DNA of 28,270 nucleotides from contig JAYTXU010000069.1 in the NCBI GenBank assembly GCA_043742785.1, forward strand, positions 1 to 28,270, given 5' to 3'. The translations under genes were made by a program, and so were the position numbers. Source of the DNA: JACQCF01 sp043742785. Its GTDB lineage: Bacteria > Omnitrophota > Gorgyraeia > Zapsychrales > Fredricksoniimonadaceae. Position 1 is the stretch's first letter. The number at the start of each line of letters is the position of its first letter. The notes under the pieces were generated by a model that did no database searches, was not told where the DNA came from, and worked only from the letters and a program-made list of their open reading frames with translations. This document shows, in pieces, positions 22,948-28,270 of this stretch.

Positions 22948-23715
22948 TTAAGGAGTTAGTACAGTCATATTATTAACTACACGCGTTACACCATGGATAT
23001 CACTGGCTACCTTAGCAGCCATGTCTTTTCCAGCTTCACTGTTGGCTTGGCCACTTAATGTAACAATACCATTGCTTGTATCAACGCCGGTCTTAAAGGC
23101 GCTTGTCGAATGATGTGTTAAAAATGCCATCTTCACTTGAGCCGTGATTGATGCATCATCAATTTGGTCATTCATCGTTGGTTTTGATTTACCTGGAGTT
23201 GTAGCTAGAGTCATTTCATTCTTAACTTCTTTAATACCGTTAACGTCCTTAGCATACTCTCCGGCTAAGTCTTTCTGAGCTTGGCTATCAGCTTCACCTT
23301 TTAAAGTGACGACACCGTCCGTTACGAACACTTGAGTTTTAAGCCCGCTTACATTGCGATTGTAAAGAAGTGAATACTTCACTTGCATACTAAGCCATCC
23401 ATCAGAATTCTCAGCTGCTTCAGGCTCACCTTTGAATTCCAGCTTATTATTGACCCCTGTAACACCGGGCAAACTTGCTACAGTCTCTTGAGCTAGCACT
23501 CTATGAGATTCTTCCTTAACAGTACCCGTCAAGGCAACAACACCATCCTTAGAGTAAACCTTAACCGCATCATCCTTAAGATATGTTTTGAATACATACG
23601 ACTTGTTAGCAGCTTCTTCAATACGTTCATCAGTCTGATTAGCGTAAGCGGCAGAACCTGTTAGTACTACAGCGGCTGTAACCACGATAAACAATTTTGA
23701 ATAATTAACTTTCAT
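22948..23715 (-). CDS. Periplasmic protein with three BON domains, OsmY-like
   Basis: A 255-residue protein with a signal peptide (LFIVVTAAVVLTGSAAYA, cut near residue 25). Three BON domains follow: about residues 28-95 (DDAVKVYSKDGVVALTGTV), 105-170 (VSGLKTQVFVTDGVVTLKGE) and 185-253 (TSAFKTGVDTSNGIVTLSGQ), each with the DGxVxLxG core. OsmY-type proteins help keep the envelope intact under osmotic stress and can act as chaperones. An AGAAGGA ribosome site lies 6 bases ahead of ATG 23715. It follows the DUF1328 gene and is likely under the motif-bearing promoter at 24014-24033. Confidence 0.92.
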   Translation of the reverse strand: MKVNYSKLFIVVTAAVVLTGSAAYANQTDERIEEAANKSYVFKTYLKDDAVKVYSKDGVVALTGTVKEESHRVLAQETVASLPGVTGVNNKLEFKGEPEAAENSDGWLSMQVKYSLLYNRNVSGLKTQVFVTDGVVTLKGEADSQAQKDLAGEYAKDVNGIKEVKNEMTLATTPGKSKPTMNDQIDDASITAQVKMAFLTHHSTSAFKTGVDTSNGIVTLSGQANSEAGKDMAAKVASDIHGVTRVVNNMTVLTP

Positions 23716-23760
23716 GTCATCCTTCTTTCTTTTAGTTATTGTTCTTTAATTCCTGCATTA

Positions 23761-23925
23761 TTATAAAGTTTTTCCTCTTCCAAGAATAAACACAACCAGT
23801 GATAAAACTAAGAAAACAAAAAATAAAATCTTAGCGATCTCAATGGCTGAACCTGCAATTCCACCAAATCCTAATATTGCCGCAACTAGAGCAATAATAA
23901 AAAATGTAACGGCGTAATGTAACAT
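23761..23925 (-). CDS. DUF1328 small membrane protein (YtjA family)
   Basis: A 54-residue protein with two hydrophobic helices (YAVTFFIIALVAAILGFGG and IEIAKILFFVFLVLSLVVFILG) separated by AGSA, the typical DUF1328 layout. The function is unknown; members are often found with stress genes. I start it at ATG 23925, which has GGAGGG with about 4 bases between. The open frame continues to 23982, but its added residues (MNQEANNGTKVKQIGREGT) lie ahead of the strong ribosome site and are unlike the family. It is the first gene downstream of promoter motif A. Confidence 0.88.
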   Translation of the reverse strand: MLHYAVTFFIIALVAAILGFGGIAGSAIEIAKILFFVFLVLSLVVFILGRGKTL

Positions 23926-24013
23926 AGTGCCCTCCCTTCCAATTTGTTTGACCTTTGTGCCGTTGTTAGCTTCTTGATTCATGCTGTCATTCTACTTAGA
24001 AGGAAAAAGAACA

Positions 24014-24033
24014 CAATTGTACCTGGGTATAAT
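24014..24033 (-). promoter_or_regulatory. Motif A: palindromic promoter element upstream of the DUF1328/BON genes
   Basis: Minus-strand ATTATACCCAGGTACAATTG. It matches motif B (26638-26657) at 18 of 20 positions and motif C (26096-26115) at most positions. The TACC-NN-GGTA palindrome abuts TACAAT, which can serve as a -10 box, about 90 bases ahead of the DUF1328 start. Confidence 0.65.
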
Positions 24034-24066
24034 GGTTGACAAACGTCTAAATGGATTAATTTAATG

Positions 24067-24690
24067 TTAATCTAAAGAAGTGGTGAGGCCTGCTTTTTGA
24101 GCAAGTTTAATGAGTTCCGTGAGCGTCTTGGCCTGCATTTTCTGCATGACACGCCCGCGCTGAACCTTGACTGTCTGAAGAGTAATTCCACGCCTGGAGG
24201 CAATCTGTTTGTTCATGAGCCCTTGAACTACAAAATGAAAAACTTCCAGTTCTTTGGGAGACAAGGTATTAATACGTTTTTGGATACTGGCCACCGTGGC
24301 ATATTTTTTAATTTGGTGCTGACTCTTATCAAGGGCTTTTAAAACAGCTTCCAGAACCTTCTCTTTTGAGGTGAACGGCTTTACCAGAAAATCAACCGCA
24401 CCTGCCTTGATCGCTTTGACGCTCTTGGGAACATCTCCGTGACCCGTTAGGAAAACGATGGGTATTTCAAGCTTTTTGGCTGTCATCATCTCTTGAAGAT
24501 CAAGTCCGTTGATACCTGGAAGTTTGATGTCAAGCACTAGGCATGACTTAACCCGAGGATGCTTGAATGCCAAGAAATCTTCAGCCTTCGCAAATGTCTC
24601 CACAGCATAGTTATAAGTCTTTAACAACAAAGCTAAAGACCTGCATATCGAAGGATCATCATCAACAATATAGATGAGAATCTTACTCAT
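24067..24690 (-). CDS. FixJ/NarL-type response regulator (receiver plus LuxR HTH)
   Basis: A 207-residue two-component regulator. The receiver domain has acidic residues in IVDDD (9-12), phospho-acceptor Asp54 (CLVLDIKLPGINGL), Thr in FLTGHGD and Lys in VKPF. The C-terminal LuxR-type HTH reads LSPKELEVFHFVVQGLMNKQIA then GITLQTVKVQRGRVMQKM. I choose ATG 24690, which overlaps the kinase stop (ATGAGTAA, 8-base overlap); the longer frame to 24735 only adds kinase-overlapping residues. The partner is the kinase just upstream. Regulators of this class bind short palindromes, and motifs A-C nearby, with a TACC/GGTA core, are candidate targets by inference. Confidence 0.92.
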   Translation of the reverse strand: MSKILIYIVDDDPSICRSLALLLKTYNYAVETFAKAEDFLAFKHPRVKSCLVLDIKLPGINGLDLQEMMTAKKLEIPIVFLTGHGDVPKSVKAIKAGAVDFLVKPFTSKEKVLEAVLKALDKSQHQIKKYATVASIQKRINTLSPKELEVFHFVVQGLMNKQIASRRGITLQTVKVQRGRVMQKMQAKTLTELIKLAQKAGLTTSLD

Positions 24691-25627
24691 GAGACACCTT
24701 TCTTTTAAGCGGAAGAGTGAAATAAAAGTTCGCACCGCAATCAGGATTATTCTTAGATTCTAAACAGCCGCCATGCGCCTCAATGATAGAACGGCTAATG
24801 GATAAACCCATACCTAATCCATAGGTTTTGGTCATAAAGAAATGAGTGAACAGCTTGTTCACATTTTGTTCAGGAATGCCGCATCCGGAATCTTTAACTT
24901 CAATCAAAATGGTATGCTCATCTTTCATGGAAGAACAGACCGATAGTTCACGGGCATCTTTAATACCCTCCATAGCTTCTAGACTATTGCTAATAAGATT
25001 CAAGATAACCTGCTGAAGTTGGATACGGTCCCCATAGATCGACGGAAGATTCTTAGTCAACTCCTTTCGAATAATCTTGTTTCTGATCGTCACATCGGTC
25101 GTGATCAATAAAATAGTTTCTTTAATAAGAAGATTTAGATCAATAAGAGTAGAAACAGATTTACCCTTCTTCAGTAAAGACCGTAAACGGCTGATGACTT
25201 CCGCTGCGCGCTTGCTGTCATTAGAAATAAATTGCAGGATTTCCTGCACTTGAGGGTCTCTGCCTTTGAGCATGCGCTCGGCCGCCTGCGTGTATGCCAA
25301 AATAGCTGTTAACGGTTGGCTGATCTCATGAGCCAAAGAAGAAACAAATTCAGCAAGCTTTCCTACTCGTGTCACATGAAGAAGCTCTTCGCGTTGTCTT
25401 AGAATTTCTTTATCAGCAATCTTTAGATTACTTGCTCCAACCCTTAATTGATCGCTCTGAGTTTTCAGTTCCCCTGTTTGTCTATGAATTTGCGCGTCGG
25501 AAATTTTTTGTTTACTTTCTCCGTCTCTCACCATTCCTTCGAGACGCACGCGCTCACGGGCATTGATTCTTTTTTGTGTTAGAGGCTTTTTTACTTGCTT
25601 GATAATTGTCTTCGTTTTCTGTTTCAT
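24683..25627 (-). CDS. Soluble FixL-type histidine kinase without a recognisable sensor domain
   Basis: A 314-residue kinase. The first 85 residues are a charged coiled coil (RINARERVRLEGMVRDGESK ... ILRQREELL) without PAS, GAF or membrane segments. HisKA follows with His100 in SSLAHEISQPLTAI, then HATPase with NLISNSLEAM (N box), DSGCGIP (G1) and GLGMGLSISRSI (G2). The H-box type (HEISQPL) is that of FixL/NtrB-like kinases. With no sensor, the signal may come through the coiled coil or a partner protein. The stop overlaps the start of the FixJ-like regulator, so the two are translationally coupled. No strong ribosome site precedes ATG 25627. Confidence 0.92.
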   Translation of the reverse strand: MKQKTKTIIKQVKKPLTQKRINARERVRLEGMVRDGESKQKISDAQIHRQTGELKTQSDQLRVGASNLKIADKEILRQREELLHVTRVGKLAEFVSSLAHEISQPLTAILAYTQAAERMLKGRDPQVQEILQFISNDSKRAAEVISRLRSLLKKGKSVSTLIDLNLLIKETILLITTDVTIRNKIIRKELTKNLPSIYGDRIQLQQVILNLISNSLEAMEGIKDARELSVCSSMKDEHTILIEVKDSGCGIPEQNVNKLFTHFFMTKTYGLGMGLSISRSIIEAHGGCLESKNNPDCGANFYFTLPLKRKVSHE

Positions 25628-25689
25628 CGTGTTATTTTACTCCAAACAAGAAATCCCGACAATTTATTTGTCTAAGAGGTGAATTCAAT

Positions 25690-26142
25690 CTATCTATTGA
25701 TAAGATCGACCAAGGTCTGGCAATCAAACGGTTTTTGCAAGAATCCGATTGCTCCTGCTTTTAATGCCTGATCAGCAACATTGTCCTTGGACGCCGACAT
25801 GAAAATAACTGGACGTTTTGATCCAGAAGCAACAACCCTCCTCTGAGCTTCCCATCCGTCCATCTGAGGCATATGAATATCAAGCACTAAGCAGCCTGGA
25901 GCATCTTTGGTCACAGTTTCAAGAAAGACCTTAGCAGAATTAAAAGTGGTGACTTCAAAATCAAATGTCATCAAAAGACTTTTAAGCGCACGGCAAACAG
26001 ACTCATCATCATCGACAATATATATTTGTTTTTTGTGTTGAGGCAAGATATCACGTTCCTTTTCACTTAAGTCTAGGTCTAATGCGGAAAACTGTCCATT
26101 ATACCTAGGTATAACAGACCTCTCAGCGCCAACAGCGTTCAT
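25690..26142 (-). CDS. Stand-alone receiver-domain response regulator
   Basis: Receiver only: IYIVDDDES, phospho-acceptor Asp88 (CLVLDIHMPQMDGW), FMSAS and LQKPF, ending right after the domain with no HTH, so it probably passes phosphate on or binds a protein partner. It closely resembles the receiver of the FixJ-like regulator nearby. ATG 26142 overlaps the permease stop by ATGA, suggesting coupling, but the first 38 residues are unlike a receiver and cover promoter motif C. TTG 26046 (LPQHKKQIYIVDDD), preceded by AAGGA, gives a receiver of normal length and is an alternative start. Both may be used. Confidence 0.88.
   Translation of the reverse strand: MNAVGAERSVIPRYNGQFSALDLDLSEKERDILPQHKKQIYIVDDDESVCRALKSLLMTFDFEVTTFNSAKVFLETVTKDAPGCLVLDIHMPQMDGWEAQRRVVASGSKRPVIFMSASKDNVADQALKAGAIGFLQKPFDCQTLVDLINR
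26096..26115 (-). promoter_or_regulatory. Motif C: palindromic promoter element inside the 5' part of the receiver gene
   Basis: Minus-strand GTTATACCTAGGTATAATGG, with the same core and spacing as motifs A and B and here a perfect TATAAT as -10. It lies about 50 bases upstream of the alternative TTG start at 26046. Confidence 0.5.
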
Positions 26143-26573
26143 GTTTGAAGTCCCTTGTTAAGATCTATTTCTATAATATCGGGCGTGTGGGTATCAATCT
26201 TTCCATCTTGTAAATCGTTCCTAGTTTTCTCTGCCAGGACACCGTATTTCTTCTGAAGCTTCACTAAATCTTCATCAGTCAGTTTTTCGATATCCATCAT
26301 TTCATTATGCGCGCCTTTAGTAGCTCTTATAATTTCATCCAACTTCAGCTGAATGGCAATCGTGTGACGATTTTGAGTGTTTTGAATAATAAAGAGCATG
26401 CCGATAGAAACAATCATAGTCGCCGTATTAATAATTAATTGCCACGTACTATCAAAATGGAGAAATAGTCCGCATATAATCCAAATAAAAATGACCAAAA
26501 TGGCTAAAAAATAGGTCAGGGGCTGTGCAGATTTATTTGAAATCCATTTAGCAATAGCTGAAAAATGTTCCAT
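26139..26573 (-). CDS. Low-affinity iron permease family membrane protein
   Basis: A 144-residue protein with two hydrophobic helices (PLTYFLAILVIFIWIICGLF and LIINTATMIVSIGMLFIIQ) followed by the family signature IQNTQNRHTIAIQLKLDEIIRATKGAHN, then a charged cytoplasmic tail. The family is named after a yeast Fet4-like annotation; a true iron transport role in bacteria is doubtful, and members often sit with stress genes. I choose ATG 26573, which has GGAG 7 bases upstream; the frame to 26591 only adds MERRYC. Motif B lies about 65 bases upstream. The stop overlaps the receiver gene by four bases. Confidence 0.85.
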   Translation of the reverse strand: MEHFSAIAKWISNKSAQPLTYFLAILVIFIWIICGLFLHFDSTWQLIINTATMIVSIGMLFIIQNTQNRHTIAIQLKLDEIIRATKGAHNEMMDIEKLTDEDLVKLQKKYGVLAEKTRNDLQDGKIDTHTPDIIEIDLNKGLQT

Positions 26574-26637
26574 GCAATATCTCCTCTCCACACAATAAAT
26601 TCATGGTGAGTATTATTATCAGAACGATCAAAAGAAT

Positions 26638-26657
26638 CAATTGTACCAAGGTATAAT
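26638..26657 (-). promoter_or_regulatory. Motif B: palindromic promoter element upstream of the permease/receiver operon
   Basis: Minus-strand ATTATACCTTGGTACAATTG; it differs from motif A only at the two central bases. TACAAT at its end can be the -10 box. The start codon at 26573 is about 65 bases downstream. Confidence 0.65.
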
Positions 26658-26701
26658 AAACCATCCGTAAGGCTCTAACGTCCCGTCAGAGGTAAAAAAA
26701 C

Positions 26702-26743
26702 AAATGTCGTAAACCAATTAATAAATAACGGCTTACGACATTA
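26702..26743 (-). terminator. Intrinsic terminator after the Fic gene
   Basis: Stem AATGTCGTAA/TTACGACATT, extended by GCC/GG pairs, with a loop of about 15 bases, followed on the minus strand by TGTTTTTTTACC. The sequence is unrelated to the other terminators although the position relative to the repeat is the same. Confidence 0.8.
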
Positions 26744-26749
26744 AAAATC

Positions 26750-26811
26750 TAAGGTTGCTGACTGAAGAAGCCTGCCTGCCGGCAGACAGGGTTAGAGCCT
26801 GTTGCTAATCC
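26750..26811 (-). repeat. Copy R5 of the 3'-end repeat family, interrupted by a palindrome
   Basis: Plus strand TAAGGTTGCTGACTGAAGAAG, then an extra CCTGCCTGCCGGCAGACAGG (26771-26790), then GTTAGAGCCTGTTGCTAATCC. Removing the extra block restores the usual order GAAG-GTTAGAACCTG. It lies about 20 bases past the stop of the Fic gene. It is the most diverged full copy. Confidence 0.65.
26771..26790. repeat. 20-bp GC-rich palindrome inserted in repeat R5
   Basis: CCTGCCTGCCGGCAGACAGG is self-complementary except for one position. It resembles CCTACCGACAGGCAGG at 3697-3712, so it belongs to a second dispersed palindrome family in this genome. Confidence 0.7.
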
Positions 26812-26831
26812 AAGATTCACTTAATATTCCT

Positions 26832-27830
26832 TCAAATCACCCGATACCTCGTAGAACTTGTATGCCCTTCTTTAATGACTGCTCCCGCTGATATCAATGG
26901 ACCAATCAACTGATTAACCCGCGCCCGATTGATGCCCATAACCTGACAAATAGCCTTGGAACCCAAGACTCCATTTTTTCTTAATAACTCAAGAAGCTCC
27001 CGTTGCTTTGGAGTCCATTCTTTGCCATCAGCCTTAATTGACCGCAACCTTTTAACTAAAGCCTGCATGGCTTCCAAAATGCCTTGAGCATAGTATTCGA
27101 TCCAATACGTATAGTCCCCATCCATATCTTTCGTTTCTCGGATCATTTGATAATATTTGGATCTATCAGCGGCAAAATATTCATCGACGCTTAAAGAATA
27201 TGCCGGGTCATAACCTCCTTGGATAAGAATCCATTGCGATAAAGCCCTAGCCATACGACCGTTCCCATCAACAAATGGATGTATCTTTACAAATTCATGA
27301 TGAAAGATCGCGGCGCGAACAACTGTATGATCCAAAGAAGAGGACGATACCCAAGAAAGCAATTCCTTCATCCTTCTGGGAACTTCCTGCGGTATGGGCG
27401 GTGTATCAATAATTTGGCCTCTGGCATTGACAACATAATTCTGAACTTTGCGCCATCTCCCGCAACGATCTTTAGGCAAAAGACCTCTTACCATCTTTGC
27501 ATGCAGCATTAAAATCTTGGCAGAAGTCACCGGAGCTTTCTTATATTTAATAGCCCAACGTAACACTTCTACACAGTTCTTTACTTCCGTCTTCTGGTGT
27601 AAATCAGCCGAGACATCCTTCCCTTCAACAATCGCCAACACCTGTGCTAAGGATAGCTGATTACCTTCAATCCATGTTGAGGAATGAACGCCCCTCCCCA
27701 AAGAGTCTCTCACAACCTGCATTCTTAGTTTTGATGAGGATGACAGCACCTTAATCCTCGGAATAACCGCTGACGAATGCTCCAGTAACCCGGCAAGATA
27801 TTTAGTAAGGCGATAATTGGGCTTAAACAT
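26832..27830 (-). CDS. Fic-domain protein with inhibitory helix and C-terminal winged HTH
   Basis: A 332-residue protein. The Fic motif HPFVDGNGRMAR starts at His184 and is complete, so AMP transfer to a target protein is expected. An N-terminal SxxxEG motif (STWIEGN, about residues 50-57) matches the inhibitory helix of class II Fic proteins, whose Glu blocks the active site and may allow de-AMPylation. The C-terminal 70 residues form a winged HTH (KQRELLELLRKNGVLGSKAI then GINRARVNQLIGPLISAGAV). Target unknown. It is a single gene; the direct repeats upstream (27847-27879) may be its operator. It starts at ATG 27830 without a strong ribosome site and ends close to repeat R5. Confidence 0.92.
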   Translation of the reverse strand: MFKPNYRLTKYLAGLLEHSSAVIPRIKVLSSSSKLRMQVVRDSLGRGVHSSTWIEGNQLSLAQVLAIVEGKDVSADLHQKTEVKNCVEVLRWAIKYKKAPVTSAKILMLHAKMVRGLLPKDRCGRWRKVQNYVVNARGQIIDTPPIPQEVPRRMKELLSWVSSSSLDHTVVRAAIFHHEFVKIHPFVDGNGRMARALSQWILIQGGYDPAYSLSVDEYFAADRSKYYQMIRETKDMDGDYTYWIEYYAQGILEAMQALVKRLRSIKADGKEWTPKQRELLELLRKNGVLGSKAICQVMGINRARVNQLIGPLISAGAVIKEGHTSSTRYRVI

Positions 27831-27846
27831 AGTTCAAGGATATCAC

Positions 27847-27879
27847 ATTGTATAGGTATTGTATAGTATAATTGTATAG
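27847..27879 (-). promoter_or_regulatory. Three direct repeats upstream of the Fic gene
   Basis: ATTGTATAG (plus strand) occurs at 27847-27855, 27858-27866 and 27871-27879, at 11 and 13 base spacing. On the minus strand each reads CTATACAAT, so TATACAAT/TATACT also give -10-like boxes. They lie 17-49 bases ahead of the Fic ATG. A binding site for the Fic protein HTH is a reasonable guess. Confidence 0.6.
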
Positions 27880-27894
27880 GGCAAAAAAGAAAAC

Positions 27895-27924
27895 CTTTTG
27901 CAAGTATATTAAACCTTGCAAAAG
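27895..27924 (-). terminator. Intrinsic terminator after the right-edge gene
   Basis: A perfect 10-bp stem CTTTTGCAAG/CTTGCAAAAG with a 10-base AT loop, followed on the minus strand by GTTTTCTTTTTTGCCC. Its outer part resembles the terminators at 14768-14805 and 21134-21169. Confidence 0.88.
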
Positions 27925-27934
27925 CTTATAAAGC

Positions 27935-27979
27935 TGGGGTTGCTGGCTAAAGAAGGTTAGAACCTGTTTGATGACCTCA
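27935..27979 (-). repeat. Copy R6 of the 3'-end repeat family
   Basis: Plus strand TGGGGTTGCTGGC, TAAAGAAGGTTAGAACCTG and TTTGATGACCTCAA. It differs from R2 at only a few positions and lies about 45 bases past the stop of the right-edge gene. Confidence 0.8.
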
Positions 27980-28025
27980 ACTGCTCATTTACATGCTTAA
28001 AACAACCGACCCCGAGGTTACGAAC

Positions 28026-28270
28026 CTAAATATCTTTCAGGAGTTTATTGGCAAGAGAATTCTTTACAAGTTCGTCAAAATTGCTTAGCGTCTTATTGAG
28101 ATTCGAAAGTTCCTTGCTTTGAAGCACCGGGATATTGTCGGTCCCTTTTTTATCCAAAGCATCGATCACATATTGGACGGTCAGTATATTGATGTCGCGG
28201 GCTGGCTGAAAGGTCGACTCTTTATCCTCAGGGCCTTTTAATTCTACAATGATACCAACGGAGGTCAATT
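28026..28270 (-). CDS. C-terminal part of an unidentified protein, truncated by the window edge
   Basis: Only the last 80 or so residues are visible; the frame is open to the right edge, so the ATG at 28268 is probably internal. The segment SVGIIVELKGPEDKESTFQPARDINILTVQYVIDAL contains VELK, an ExK pair preceded by a hydrophobic strand as in PD-(D/E)xK nuclease folds, but the upstream acidic residue that would support this lies outside the window. The last 30 residues are a charged helix (KELSNLNKTLSNFDELVKN). I do not recognise a family. It is followed by repeat R6 and a strong terminator. Confidence 0.6.
   Translation of the reverse strand, partial: LTSVGIIVELKGPEDKESTFQPARDINILTVQYVIDALDKKGTDNIPVLQSKELSNLNKTLSNFDELVKNSLANKLLKDI

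Noticed and set aside
13687..27979. Integron-like gene cassette array, because similar palindromic repeats follow each unit in one orientation
   Set aside because: Units contain up to ten or so genes with internal promoters, no RYYYAAC/GTTRRRY core pairs frame the repeats, and no integrase is visible.
1..28270. CRISPR array, prophage or plasmid functions
   Set aside because: No regularly spaced direct repeats with unique spacers, no phage structural genes and no replication or partition genes were seen; the repeats found are few and kilobases apart.

Overview
The window is an AT-rich (roughly 40% GC by eye), gene-dense chromosomal stretch from a diderm (Gram-negative) bacterium. An outer-membrane secretin, a type IV pilin-like protein, several lipoprotein signals, an entericidin-like lipoprotein, OsmY-like BON proteins and a DsbD-type reductase all imply a periplasm and outer membrane. 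The gene style (membrane glycosyltransferase-like TPR protein, small PCP-reductase-like protein, dispersed short palindromes) reminds me of Omnitrophota-type genomes. That placement is an inference from style and was not tested by any search. I saw no rRNA, tRNA, CRISPR array, transposase or phage gene.

Left part (1-13.6 kb). A secretin (minus, running off the left edge) diverges from a GT-C/TPR membrane protein across an intergenic region with a (TA)8 tract. Next, on the minus strand, is a three-gene operon for repair of oxidised methionine outside the cytoplasm: a DsbD-like transmembrane thiol reductase, MsrB and MsrA. A perfect 23-bp inverted repeat sits on the msrB/msrA junction and encodes most of the MsrA leader. 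A prepilin-like protein with a 39-residue membrane peptide follows. Then come an unusual zinc-ribbon SDR protein with a small PCP-reductase-like partner, a CorA-like channel with a YkgJ-type cysteine-cluster protein, and a CNNM/CorC-type protein (both ion-transport genes belong to Mg2+-linked families). On the plus strand are a mini beta-carbonic-anhydrase-like gene with a good sigma70 promoter, and a glycosyltransferase 2 / small membrane protein pair.

Right part (13.6-28.3 kb). All genes are on the minus strand and fall into short transcription units: an MNT-HEPN toxin-antitoxin pair; a GH15 glucoamylase, SDR dehydrogenase and GMC oxidoreductase operon; a COG4705-like membrane protein; a large envelope-stress block (low-affinity iron permease family protein, stand-alone receiver, FixL/FixJ-like kinase and regulator, DUF1328 protein, two BON proteins, entericidin-like lipoprotein, other small envelope proteins); a Fic protein with its own HTH; and a truncated gene at the right edge. 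Five of these six units, plus a sixth boundary with a truncated copy, carry a related short repeat (TGGGGTCGCTGGC ... GGTTAGAACCTGTTTAA on the plus strand) just past, or overlapping, the stop codon. In every case an intrinsic terminator follows it.

The most interesting signals are (1) that repeat-plus-terminator family, one copy of which is split by another palindrome; (2) a 20-bp palindromic promoter motif, RTTATACCNNGGTAYAATKG, found three times on the same strand inside the two-component/stress block, which looks like a local regulon site; and (3) the inverted repeat that became the start codon and signal peptide of MsrA.
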